DNA of 64,000 nucleotides from Anarhynchus alexandrinus (Eukaryota > Chordata > Aves > Charadriiformes > Charadriidae). Location: NCBI GenBank assembly GCA_008711295.1, contig VUYV01000080.1:1575139-1639138 (forward strand), in the 5' to 3' direction. The number at the start of each line of letters is the position of its first letter. The stretch's first letter is position 1. Positions 21,761 to 33,200 of the stretch are shown piece by piece. The position numbers and the translations under genes are program-made. The notes beneath the pieces are model-generated. The model was not told where the DNA came from and searched no databases. It saw only the letters and a program-made list of their open reading frames with translations.

Positions 21761-24700
21761 GTCACCCCCATACAACCCTTTGGATAAAAGCACTGGGGGG
21801 GGGGGCGGTCGCTGGGGAGAAACCCACCCTCAAACATGGGCTGTGCCCCTTCCTTGCTTCTCAGTGTGTCCCACACGCTGGGATGTGCCTCACCCCCCTG
21901 CACGGCACATTTGGGGCAGCCACATGGGAGCCACAGCCTCACCCGGGGACAGGGGATCAGGGGGGTCACCCACATGGGGACACGCCGAGGGCCCTTCCCC
22001 ACTGCAGCCCAGGGTGCTGATGCAGCCTGGCCTCCCCCAGGGCATCTCTCAGCACCTCCAGGCGGTCCCTGTCACCAGCCAGCATCCCCGTGGCTGAGTC
22101 ACCTGCCAGCCCCCAGTCACACCTACCCGGCTGGGGACAGGGGCAGGGGGAGGCTGGTGCGGGGGCAGGCAGTGACTCTCCTCAAGGGCAGCTGCTAATA
22201 TTGGCTCTGGGAGCTGGTTAACGCTCGCCCAGGGACTCCTGCATAGGCTAATTTAATAAGGGCCCCGCATCGCTCCCGGCTCAGCCTGTTCCCTGCACTA
22301 GCAAAACAGATCGGGTTTCTCAGTGCCACCGGGCACAGCGCGGGCGGGCGGCAGCCCCGAGGCACGGCGGGAGGACAGGGTCGCCCAAGTGCTCCGTGGC
22401 AAGCCCAGACCACGCCGTCCGTGGTCCCCGGCCGTGGGGTTATACCCCACGCCTTGTGCAGGCGCTGGTCCCCGAGATGGTGCATGGCTCCGGGAGCTGA
22501 GCGGGCTGAAAGGCAGCCCTGAGGGAGGCGAGGCAGGCGCTGCACGGGCATCCTGATGCTGATGCCACATCTGGGGCACATCTGGGGCTCATGGCAGCAT
22601 GCTGTCTTTCCCACTGCTGTTACGAGTATCCAGGCTAGCTGACCCGGCCAGCACAGCTGTGTGTGGTCCTGCATCCCGCCGATGTCGTGGTCTGAGCCCT
22701 GACCACCCAGCCCCGAGCCCCGCTAGCCCCTTTCTCCTTGCCCCTAACCCTGCTGGGGGCTGTGCCATCACCCCATTGGGCTGGAGGTCCAGAGGCTGGG
22801 CTGAGTGGGAGCAGATGGAGCTGGTGCCGGCTCCTGTTTGTCTTTCTCCCAGTTGCCTGGTGCTCTGTTTGTTCTGGGGATGGCTTCCTGCTGCCAGGGC
22901 CGAAACAGGTGGCTTTTATTTGCAGGGTCTGGCTGATTAGATCAGGGGCAGCGTGTCATTACCCCCACCCAGCCCCACAGCTCCATTTTCCTCCCCTTTC
23001 TCCCCCAGCCTCATTTCCCTGGGAAATCCTCCTCCTCCTCCTCGGCAAGGATGCAAACACCTCCCTTCCCTCACCAAGCATCTCCCCTTAGGGGCTGCTG
23101 TGAACATAGCCACACCAGGATTGGTAAATCCCAGGCCAAAACCCCCGCTTCCACCTGCCGGGTCCCCAAATCCCAGAGCTGAGGAGCTCGCTGTGGTCCT
23201 CAGTGCTACTTGTACCCTCCTGGGGCCTTGCTGGCCACAGAGGACACACGTGTGCAGGCACACACCCGCCGCAGAAGCCTCCGTGCACAGGCGCTGCCTT
23301 GCACAGGGAGCCCCGGCACACGCCAGCCGCCCCGCACACACGTGTCCCCCCGCGCACCCGGCCGTCCCCTCCCCGCCAGCCGGAAACTCCCGGGATCGCA
23401 AACAGCCCTGGCAGATGTTGCCGGGATTAGCTCCCACACAGGCACACACGCACGCCGTGGGCTGCCAGCCGCTCCGTGTCTGGAGGGGTTGTAGGAGTTG
23501 CAGGCACTTGGGCTCCCCCGGGGCTGAGCTCTGTGGGTACGTGCCCACCCAGGGCAGGATGAGTCTCCACGGTGAGCAGGAGGTGGGAGAGGGACCCCGA
23601 TGGGAACCGGGGACCAAGATGCTGACTGGTCTCTGGGTACTGTTTCCAACAGCCGGGAAAGGGCAGGGACACGATGGAGAGCACAGACCACCTGCAGTGC
23701 AAGGGGTACCCACGTGTGCCTGCTCATAGCCGGCTCTTGCAAACAGCCTGCTGAGGTGGTCTTCCATGCAGCACATGCATAGCCCCAGCCTCTGCTCTCC
23801 CCACACACCCATGGCCCTCAGCCAGCCACCATTACTCCTCCTGGGACCTGATCTCCAGACCTGCCCACCCACTGCCCCCACTGGCAGCCTGGCCACCCCT
23901 GGGCATGTTCCTCACCCCCTCCTTGTGATACCATGGGTGCTTACTCTGCCCCATGGCACCCACAGCTCTGGAGATGTACCCACAAAGTCAAGGATACTCC
24001 CAGGGGACAGACGCTCACCCCCTGCCACCCATCCTGCCTGTCCCTGGCTGCGGGCTGCCCCTGGCATGGGGACATGCTCAGTCCCCCAGCTCTGCCAGCC
24101 TTGCTCGGTCCCCAGGAGATGCTGGGGGAGCTGTGGCCTCACCTGCCTGCTCCCCACTGTTCCCATGGGGACTAATCCCACCTGAAGGTCAGGAAGGCTT
24201 CACCAGCTGCTCAACTCCTGCCTGTGGATTACAGCCTGGGTGTGAGCAGGTGGCAACTGCTGCGTCCCCAGGCTGGCCCAGCCCCGGCGTGGGACTGACA
24301 GCGGGACAAAACCCAGATGGGCTGCTCTGAAAGGGGCCCCAGGGTCTCGCAGCCTCAGGTGTGCCCCCCACATCCATCATACCCTACCCAGGTGGGGATG
24401 GCAAGCACTGGGGCAGAGGAGATGGTATCTGGTCCTCGAGGTCCAGATCCTGACCTGAAGTAGAGCCTGCTGGTGCCAACCACTGCGACCTCCTGCCTGC
24501 TACCCCAGATGACCCCAGGTTGGCACCCCCAGGGCACCCCGTAGCTACTGTGTCCTGGAGAAACATGCTGGTCCCCACACAGAGCCTGGTGCAGACCAGT
24601 CCCAGGGGAGTGGTGATGGAGACAGGGGGAGCATGTCCGACCCTGCACCCAGCCTACCCTAGATGCAGTTGCAGGTGCATCTCCTCCAGTACATCATCTC

Positions 24701-26508
24701 ATATTTGGAGGGGCACCACAGGGTGAGCACAGCTTCCCGAGTCCCAGCTTTACCTATAGCACCTGGGGTGTTGCTATAGGGGCGCAGGATGCAAGGACAG
24801 GACTGGGGAGGGTGGGGTGGTCCTTGGATCTCCCCTACCCAGCTCCCTCAGCCCCACAGCCAGGGGATGCCAGCTCTACCAGCGCCTGGCCAAGGTCCCA
24901 CTCCACCCCGGTGCTCCTCCACTCCCCTGTCAGCAACATCTGTAGTGCCAGGCGCCCTGAGCCAGGGTGACGCTCGTCCAGGAGGCAGACAAAAAGCCCG
25001 GCGGCGGCGATGCCCCTCCTCCAGCAGCTCTGAGGAGGCAGCGCAGGCAGGGACCGAGCCAGGCACTGTGGCCAGAACAGAACATCCTGCCTTGGGGCTC
25101 CCAAAGCTGGCAACAGCTGGGACAGGAGCAGCGGCCCTGGCACCCCCCTCAACATCCATTCCCCGGCCAGGCTGCCCACCTGCTCCCCGGGACCACCGGC
25201 TGGCCCGGGAGAGGGGACCCCCATTGCTCACCGCTTCCCCGGAGGCCCTTGTGGGAGGATGGGGCTGAAGCACTCTAAGATTCGGACTATTGCAAGCTCT
25301 GGGGTTTTCCCCCCCAGCACCTTGAGCCCTTCAGCATGACACCCCTTTATCCATCCCCTTTGATCATGGGAGTTCAGAGCCCTTTCCTGGGGCAATGGAA
25401 AAACCCGTCCCCTCACCCCGGTGGTGTGTGGGTCTGTGGGGAAGAGCGGAAGCCAAGCGGGGACCCCCCCTGTGCCCAATGCTCACCATGGCCAGGAATG
25501 GGCTGGGGGTGGGCAGAGCTGCCTGTTTTTTCACCGTACCTGGGATCCACTTCTCCCCTCCATCCTGTCCGCCAAAGAGCGATAAGCTCGTCCTGGAGCC
25601 AGCAGGGCTGAAGGCTGCCTCTTCCCATGGACTCAAGTTGGGGGGTGGGGGATGTGTGGGACGGACACATTGCCTGGGAATGGAATCTGAAGCTACACCC
25701 CCACCATGGGGAGTGCGGGACCCCAGCAGAGCCGGGACAGTCCCTTATGCTCCCTGCCCTGGTCCTTGCCTTGGCCAGGAACAGACTGGGGGATCCTGGA
25801 GAGAATTGAGGGTGCTCAGCAACACCCCGACCTCCAGCATTATCCCAACCTGAGGGACACAAGCAACCTCAGTCTCCTTAGCCCAGACCTTGTGTGAGCT
25901 GGCTGGGTACCCACAGCGGTGCTGGGACAGAGTGACCTTCCCCTAGCAGGGAGCTCCTGCTCAGCCCAGGCTATTTCCTCCAGGCAGGACAGAGCCATGG
26001 TGGGTGCGGGGGGAAAGGTGGGGGCTTGGGGTGCCCGCACAACCCTGGTGCACAGCCCTGTGTGCAGCGGCACCTCCCCGGGCTGATCCCTGGCAGGGTG
26101 TTGGGGTGCAGAGGGCAACCGGCTGCCTCTGCCCCATCCTGCGGCACCGCCGTGCTTTCCCCCGGGAATGGCACACCTTATCCGGGCTGGGCAGGACACG
26201 CAGCCCACAGGCAACAGCCCGCGGGCAGTCAGCCACGGTGCACACCTCCGCGCACACCCTCACCTTCGTCGGATGCACTCACGCACACCAGGACACGGAG
26301 CAGCAAGCGTGGCAGGGGCACGGCCAGCGCACGTGTTTAGCTCAGCAGGGAGCGCGCACACACGCTCAGGCACACGGATAAACGTATATGCAAAGGTACA
26401 TGCATACATATATGCACGCCTGTACCCCTGTAATGCAACTACACCTATGTGCAAATGCAGACACGGACACTCATGGCTCCTCAGTGCTCCTCCTGCACCC
26501 TGCCCTCC

Positions 26509-26553
26509 CCATGCAAATCCTCCCCATGCAGAGCTGCGCCATGCAAATCCCCA
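26509..26553 (+). repeat. Three 15-bp tandem units, two with perfect POU octamers
   Basis: Units starting CCATGCA lie at 26509, 26524 and 26539. The first and third contain ATGCAAAT (26511-26518 and 26541-26548), the canonical octamer; the middle one has diverged to ATGCAGAG. This may be a short decayed repeat or a POU-factor binding cluster. Confidence 0.5.
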
Positions 26554-27849
26554 GCCCAGGTCCCCATGTCCCCAAGGCCATGCCAATGGCCATACAGGGC
26601 GGGGGGTGGGGGGGAACAGCATTACACAGCACAGGCAGTAGCACCCCCCTGCACCTCGTCCCCTGCCAGCCTGGCACAGCCCTTGGCACCGCTGCCAGCT
26701 CTGGTGTGGGAGATGTGAGTGTTTAAAGTCCCCAGCACAGGGACCAGCTCACCCTTGGGTGCTGACCTGCCAAAGGGCCATTTCCATGGAAACACAGCCT
26801 GTAGGGTAACGTGGCTTCCCAGGGCCACCCCAAGCTTTGACGGGTGTCACAGCTTTCCCAGTGCCGCTGGGCTGGAAGAGCTGGGACAGGGAAAGCAGTC
26901 TGGGAAGATGCAAGGGGAGCAATTTCTAGCGCTGCCACTTGTGCGTGTCCCCCTTCTCCTGCTGGGGACACAGACGCTGCCCCGTGCACAGACCTGCTGC
27001 TGGTGCCAGTGCAGGGTCTGGCTCCCTGACTGCTGCCCATATACCCAGAAAAGCCAAAAAATGCTTTTCTGGAGCATCTGGGCCATCTACAGTGTGCAAC
27101 ATGGGTCCCACAGGCTGCGGGGTCCTGCCAGGGCACAAGGCAGCCCAGCGGTGCGTGGAGTCACCAAGCGAGAGCGAGACAGCCGGGCAGCATCTCCGCA
27201 GTCCCGCTCTGCCAGATACCATCTCCGCCGGGCTCTGCCCCCGCGGGGACGCACGTGCAGAGGCTGGAGCAGCGCAGGCAGCAGGGTCTGGCTTTGCTCA
27301 GTGTTATTAACCGTGCTCTGTTTGATCCCAGCCTGAGTGGGGTGGCTGCGGGGGGTTGTGTGTATCAGGGCATGTGTTGTGCTTTCTCAGCTTTTCAACT
27401 TTGCCAGGCTCGGTGGCAGGAGACAGAGCCTGGAGACATGGCCTGTGGCCACTGTGACGGCTGGTCACCTCACCGTGTGGTGGCTGTTCCCAGGCCAGGG
27501 CAAGCACTTGGCTCTGGAGAGACACGGGAAGCTCAGCACTCCTGGAGATGCTCTTTGATTTTGGTGCTTTCCCACATCACCTGTTGGAAACTTTCCGAGC
27601 ACCTGCCCAGGCAGGGAGCCCAGGAGGTGCCTTATCTCCATCCCTTGCAGGGACACCCCAGGGAGGGAGCAGAGCTTTCCTGCTCCAGGGCAGGGCTGGT
27701 GAGCCTTGTCCCATGCATGGATCAGATGGGGATGAGGGAAAGCAGCAGGAATCATCCTGTCCCTTGGCACACTCCTGGGCTCCTTCGCCTCCAGCCTCTC
27801 CTCCATCCACACTGCGGAGCTGGGCTCGGCGTTTGCAAAAAGGCTGCAG

Positions 27850-27920
27850 GAAGCGGGGGTTGGAACTCGATGATCTTTAAGGCCCCTTCCAACCCAAACC
27901 ACTCAATGACCCTATGATTC
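27850..27920 (+). mobile_element. CR1 LINE 3'-end fragment
   Basis: The plus strand shows the CR1 3' end: GATGATCTTTAAGGCCCCTT, then CCAACCCAAACC, then the terminal CTATGATTCTAA. Only the last 70 or so bases are present, the usual severe 5' truncation. Confidence 0.8.
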
Positions 27921-29125
27921 TAAGGGCTCAGGACCCACCTGTAAACTCAGAGCATCCCCGAGCACAGCAGGGCTAGAGCTGGATCCTCTGCTACAGAAGT
28001 GCCTGTGCCTGCTGGGGAGCGCCCGGGAACGGCATCCCTAGGGCAGGGCAGGAGCATGCTCGGGGCTGTCAGAGAAATTGCAGACATGGCTAGGCAGGGA
28101 GGTATGGGGCATTTTACACCCCTCAGAGAACATCCTGGGGTGGGAGGAGAGCAGGTCCATTGCTGTCCCATCTCCTAGCTCTCTGGGACTCCCTTCTATC
28201 TCCACGGGGCTAGGAGCCACCCTGGGCTCTGAATGTCTCTGTGCTAGCCAGGGTGCGGACAGGACAGGACATGGGATGGGACAGGAGTCCATATCAAGCA
28301 CTGTACTGTGTTTTGAGAGCAGGGCAGGCAGTGGGCAGGGCTATCCTGAAAGAGAACCTTCAGCTTGCCAGATCCACCCCACCATACTCTTCCACAGCAA
28401 GCTTAGGCAGAGGGATTGACACCAGCAGGAGCTGGTACCCGGCCTGCAAGGTGAGGGGGGGCACCAGGCAACATCTGCCCAGGGCAGCCCAGCCACAGGC
28501 AGACGGACCCTGGAAGGGCTGGGATGTGCAGCTCCTGGCAGAGAACCTGGACAGAGGCGTGAGGGAAAGGATGCGACACCCCACTCCATCCTCTGCCCTG
28601 CTCCCCCCCTGCCTGCTCTTGCCCTCCCTTCCCCACCGCCTGCACTGTGTCAGCAGCTAAAGCTCCCCTTGGTGCCAGCAGACCGTTGAGACCTACCTGG
28701 GCATTGGGCAGAGCCCGGCAAGCTCCACCCTGAGCCAGCACTGTGCCAGGGCAGGGCAGCGGTGCCAGGGCTCCCCACGCCTGCCACGGCTCTGCAGCGC
28801 TGCCGGGGTGCAAGGGCCAGGCTGCCCTTCCCCAGCTGGCTGCTGCAGGCAGCGGCCGGCCACGCAGGCGGGATGCGTGTGCCTGGCGTGTTACACGTGG
28901 CCATCACGCCATGGGCACACGGACACGGGTCCTGCACATCACAGCCTGCACAGCTGAGTGTCAGAAACGCCGTGGGTACCAATGCCACGCAGATCCCGTG
29001 TCCCGCATCCCATGTGTCCCATGCATGTGCAGGTCCCATGGCGTTTGTGCGTGCTGCGTGCAGATTGTATCGTGTGTGCGCTGCCTGTCCATCGCTTCAT
29101 GCGTGTGCCACGCACAGGTCATATG

Positions 29126-29162
29126 CCGCACACGTGTGTTTGGGTGAGGACTGCGTGTGCGG
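29126..29162. other. Perfect 9-bp inverted repeat in CpG/TpG-rich sequence
   Basis: CCGCACACG (29126-29134) pairs exactly with CGTGTGCGG (29154-29162) across a 19-base loop. It sits about 180 bases downstream of the miR-375 hairpin in the miRNA's transcript direction, within a stretch of alternating purine-pyrimidine dinucleotides. It is too short for a second miRNA precursor. Confidence 0.45.
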
Positions 29163-29334
29163 GCGCGTGTCCCTTGTGCGCGCCGCACATGGGCTGTGTG
29201 TTCGTCCTGGCGTGCGTGCTGCAAACCAGGCTGCGTGTCCTGCATCAGTTGCAAGCAAGCGTGCGCTCCCTACGCGGGCTGTGGGTCGCAGGCGCAGGGG
29301 GGGACACGCTGCCCTGCTTGCAGACGGGCTGGAC

Positions 29335-29400
29335 CTGCCTAACGCGAGCCGAACGAACAAAACGTTCAGGTCAGGTCTTGCACGTGGGGCTCGACGCCAG
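29335..29400 (-). ncRNA. MIR375: MIR375, microRNA-375 precursor
   Basis: The minus strand of 29361-29340 contains the complete 22-nt mature miR-375, beginning TTTGTTCGTTCGGCTCGCG and ending TTA, the form I recall from chicken and fish. The opposite arm (about 29397-29376) contains GCGTCGAGCCCCACGTGC, the counterpart of the human 5' arm, and the loop GACCTGACCTGAACG resembles the mammalian one. Folding gives a hairpin of about 64 nt. miR-375 is highly expressed in pancreatic islets, pituitary and gut endocrine cells, where it restrains insulin secretion and supports endocrine cell mass. Its position between CRYBA2 and CFAP65, on the same strand, is the position of human MIR375. Confidence 0.97.
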
Positions 29401-29671
29401 GCAAGTGCAGAGTCGCTCCGGGCTCGGACGGTGTGGGCTGGAGGGCTGTTCTGCCACGGGCTGCCGGCAGCCTCTTCCTTATCCTTGCTCCCGAGCCGGG
29501 TCCCTCGGGGCTGGGAGCCCGTGTCCTTGCTGCACCCGCTGCTCCGAACCAGCTTCTCCTGGGGGTAAAGTCCGGAAGGTTGGATGCTTGACACCTGCTG
29601 CCTGGGAAAGCCAAACACGGCAGGGGCGGGTTAAACTGGCACAGCAGGGTGGGGAGGGAGGGTGGGAAAAC

Positions 29672-29711
29672 AGAAAGAAAGAAGAAAGAAAGAAAGAAGG
29701 AAGGAAGGAAG
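29672..29711. repeat. (GAAA)n/(GGAA)n microsatellite
   Basis: A purine run of GAAA units followed by GGAA units. It lies between the inferred pri-miR-375 promoter and the hairpin. Confidence 0.85.
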
Positions 29712-29965
29712 TAAATGGAGAAAGGGAGGGGAACAGAAAGGACTGGAAAATACAGGTGAGAGAGAAGGGAAGAGTTAAGGGAACGGGACAGCTGGGACAA
29801 AGTCCCTCGAGCTCACCCCCTTCCCTCCTGGGAGTTTCGGGGGTGCCACCGGGATCCCAATGCTTGTCCAGGGGGAGCCCCCGGGGTGTCCCCCATGCCC
29901 AGCACCCTGCTCCCAGCTGGGCAGGCAGGACCCCGGCCCAGGTGTGCCGGGCTAGAGCAGCTCAC

Positions 29966-30040
29966 CTGGCTCCGGTGACACGCTGGCAGCTGGCAGGTGA
30001 GCGGCTTCGCCTTCCCCCGCCGGCTCACGAGCAGAAAATG
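29966..30040 (-). other. MIR375: Inferred first exon of pri-miR-375 with a consensus donor
   Basis: About 30 bases downstream of a minus-strand TATA box begins a CpG-rich segment ending in GAGCCAG|GTGAGC, a strong donor (GT at 29965-29964). If transcription starts near 30038, this is a roughly 70-nt 5' exon with the hairpin about 570 bases further on, in an intron or in an unspliced transcript. The inference rests only on spacing and consensus. Confidence 0.3.
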
Positions 30041-30063
30041 AGGGTGACGCCGGCTGGATGGGG

Positions 30064-30071
30064 CTTTTATA
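30064..30071 (-). promoter_or_regulatory. MIR375: TATA box of the inferred pri-miR-375 promoter
   Basis: The minus strand reads GGGCTATAAAAGCCCC, an excellent TATA box in a local palindrome, about 660 bases upstream of the miR-375 hairpin on the same strand. A TATA-containing promoter a few hundred bases upstream is known for mammalian miR-375, so orthology is plausible. Confidence 0.5.
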
Positions 30072-30198
30072 GCCCTGATAAAAATAGCGCTGGCTGGCCG
30101 ATGATCGGGGGGCCGGAGAGATGTGACTGAGCAGAGACAGGCGAGAGGGCTGGGCTGGCGGCGGCGAGCCTTCTCCCCAGCACACCTGTCACGGCTCT

Positions 30199-30223
30199 GT
30201 GTTTGCTCAGAGCAAATATTGAC
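30199..30223. promoter_or_regulatory. Palindromic forkhead/HNF-like motif cluster
   Basis: TGTTTGCTCAGAGCAAATA contains two forkhead-type cores (TGTTTGC and, inverted, TATTTGC), arranged as a dyad with a single central mismatch, followed by TTGACC. It lies about 130 bases upstream of the TATA box. FOXA factors act in endocrine pancreas and gut, which fits miR-375 biology, but binding is inference. Confidence 0.4.
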
Positions 30224-30239
30224 CCAGGGAAGGCAGGCT

Positions 30240-33200
30240 GGGCAAGGGAGGCGATTAGCCCACCTAGATTAGAGGCAGAGCAGGTCTCTATGCAAACTCT
30301 CCAGGGCTGCCTTTGTTAATGGGAGCCTGATGGGCTGATAGGAGCCAGGAGCCTGGGTGCTGGGGCGGGTGGTGGGGAGGAGGAGGAGGTGGTGGAGGGG
30401 GGAGAGGAGGAGACATTCATTAACCTGCACTGGAACAACACCAGCTGTCACTTTTCCACCCACCTGCCTGGCTCTCTTTGCAGCCGAGGGTGAGGGGAGA
30501 GCTGGGGGCCGGGGGAGGCAGGTGTGGGGGCACCCTACCTGGGCAGCTCCGGGGTGGGGGCTGCTTGCTTGCAAGGCTTTGGGCTGCTGAAAGGTGAGGG
30601 AGCGGTAAGGTCCCAGGGCTGGAGAGCAAAACTAGTGCCTGCCCCAAGCAGCCCGACACCAAGAGTCAGTTGACGGCAAGGACTGCCTTGCCCCCACCCC
30701 AATCCCCCTTGCTCATGCTGAAGATCCCTTGGACACACCAGGGCGATGCACGCTTCATTTAGAGGAGCCCACAGACCTCTGAGCCGGGCAGCAAAGCAGA
30801 GCTTGACATAAAGCACCTCTGCTCGCTCTCTTTGGGAGCGTTCCCAGCACGGCCGCGTGGGCCAGGAGCCAGCTCTCCTAACGTGGCCGCAAGAACAGGA
30901 TGTGTTTCACTCCATGTGCACATGCCTTCCCGTGGGGTCACTGCATCCCAGAGTCACAACACTCCCGCATCCAGGCTGTGGCACTACCCAGCGGGGTAAC
31001 CCGTGCAGACACCCCCACGGTGACTCTGGGGGCAGCGTGCAGAGCCCCTGTGGGCCAGGAGAAGTTTGGACGCGCTCCTGCAGCACCCAGCCCACACTAC
31101 TCAGCCCTGGCAGTCCTCAGCTGATCTCAGCCGGAGCTGGGCTATCTCTCTGGGTTACTCTGGCACCTGCAGCTCCCTGGATAACAGAGCATGAAGTGCA
31201 GCAGTGATGGCAGGAGAAGCTCCTTTGTGCAAGTTCACTGGTGTGTTTGTTTGTGTAGATGGGTGTGTTTGCGGGTGGGGAAGGGGGTAACGCTGCTTTA
31301 ATCCCCACGGCGGACACCTGCAGGTATCCTGGTCCTGGGTGTACTTTAGAAACTGCCACCATTGCTCTTTCCAGAGCTGGAGTGTGCCTGCAGGTAGCAG
31401 TAAGTGGATTCCCAACTATAAGTGGATAGTGGCAAATCCTTATCAGGCACTGCCACCCAACTCTACTTCCTTGGAGACTTGTCCCTCTCAAAGTCAGGAT
31501 TTTGAAAGGCGGGCTCCATCCCTCCTGCCTGTGGCTGCTTCTGGGGCTGGGGTCCTGCAGGCTGCCAGCCCAGTAGAGCTTGGTGTGGGGAGGAGCTGGA
31601 GTGATGCCAACCTGGTGGCCATGGCTGCCCTGATTCCTCTTTTGCAGTAGTTTTGCCAGCAAAGGAAATGCAGAACCACTGCTGCCTTGGGTTGTGGTGC
31701 TAAGAAGAAATGTGAAGTTCCCTCTCCTTTTGGTGCTATACAGGCCCTGATGCTCGGGCTTGCTCACTTCTCCTTTCCTGGGGTGGGAAACATGCTGGGC
31801 AGGACTCTCACCTCTCCCTGCTGGGCCACGGCAGTGGCAGAGCGGACCAGCAGCTCCTGGAGTGTGCTGCCTGTCTGACCTCCCCTTCCCAGAGAAGCCA
31901 GAAAATGCCCAACCGCCGCACTGTTACTGCTGTAGCTCCAAGAGACCTCTCCAAGACAGCGCTACATGCTCTGCCAGAAGTGCTCTCTCACCCCAACCTC
32001 TCTCCTGCCAAGGGCAGCGCCCCACCACGCATGGAATAACAGCAAAAACTGCCCTTGCAGGGCTGCCCTATGGAAAATAGGAGAAAAACAGGTCCCTTGA
32101 GCTTGAGCTTGGGTTTGCAGAGTGCCCTGCACTGGACAGCTATCCTGGGGAACGTCTTCCACCTGCCCTGGCCCTGGCATCTCCAGGGCAACATCTACCG
32201 GTGTGTGCCCGTCCCTGGCAGGCAGGCAGTGCTGGGACCGAGCCCCTGCTCATGCACTCAGCCAAGGGCTTGTGCTGCCTCAGTGTCCCATGAGGACTGA
32301 CTAGCTCACATCAGAGCACCTCTCCTGTCCATCAGGAACCACCATTGTGCCCTGGCCTGACCTGAGCATGGACTAAAATGTCCCCATCCCCAAATATACC
32401 AAAGCAACACAGCTGAGCCAGCAGAGCCCGGTGTCCCAGACATGGGAGGCCAGGGGTGAAGGGTCTCTGCCCAGCTCTGCCAAGGGTTTTGGGAAGATCA
32501 CCTTGATGTTTTTGCTCTCCAGACTTTGTCCTGCCTTCGCAGATGCTGCAAACTAGCTGGGGCAGGACCTTTCCAGGTTCCTACCTAATACTGAGTATGG
32601 GGGAAGAAGGGGCTGATTCCAGCCAGGGGCTGTGCACACCTGCAGCAGAGGGTCAGGGGACCATCCCCTAGCGCTGCCACCTTCCCCACATAGACACAGA
32701 GCCATGCCAAGTGGGTCTTTGCAGGGGATTCAGGCTCCCCAGCTGCAAGGGGACAGCAGAGCCTTGCAGACACTCTGGCAGGGAAGACCAAGAGCAGCTT
32801 TGTTCCCTTTCCTTTATCTCCCAGACAATGGCACGATTCAGCAGGTGTTAAATGTTTTAATGGGATTCAGGATAGCTTCTGTTGCCCACCTGCCCCAAGG
32901 CCATTTCACCCCTCCCTAGGAGCCAGGACTAACAGCCAAGAAGAAAAGGCCTGTTGTGTGTTGCATTAACTGCCTGATGACTGAGCACTCCTGATAACTA
33001 GCACAAGGAGGAGGGGAGCCCCATTGGCTTGCCAGGCTCACACTCAGCCATCCTCACTATGGCCGTATACCTGCTGGCAGCCTGTCCTGGCCGGCCTGCC
33101 CACTAACCCCAGCCCGGTGGGAACATCACTCCACTCCGAACACCAGTGGGAAGGAGCAGGACCCATATCTACGATATCTCCATGAGAGATGTGCATTGGA

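Larger units (their letters stand above)
19579..29330. other. CRYBA2-MIR375 intergenic region, no coding gene recognised
   Basis: GC-rich sequence without supported genes. Contents I can name: an AP-1/MAF-like TGAGTCA at about 22095-22101, an AT-richer patch with GGTTAACGCT and GGCTAATTTAATAAG words at 22190-22260, a G-rich minisatellite at 21548-21760, tandem octamer motifs at 26511-26548, a CR1 3' end at 27850-27920, and CpA/TpG-rich alternating stretches at 23250-23460 and 29016-29225. Reading frames of 100-320 codons occur but look like base-composition artefacts. Confidence 0.6.

Noticed and set aside
22937..23896. Minus-strand 319-codon frame rich in Cys and Gly
   Set aside because: No recognisable domain; composition mirrors CpG/CA-rich DNA on the other strand.
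29126..29162. Second microRNA hairpin beside miR-375
   Set aside because: The 9-bp stem with a 19-base loop is too short for Drosha processing and matches no known miRNA.
28958..30130. Plus-strand 390-codon frame across the miR-375 region
   Set aside because: It crosses the miR-375 hairpin, a purine microsatellite and the inferred promoter, with low-complexity peptide; a composition artefact.
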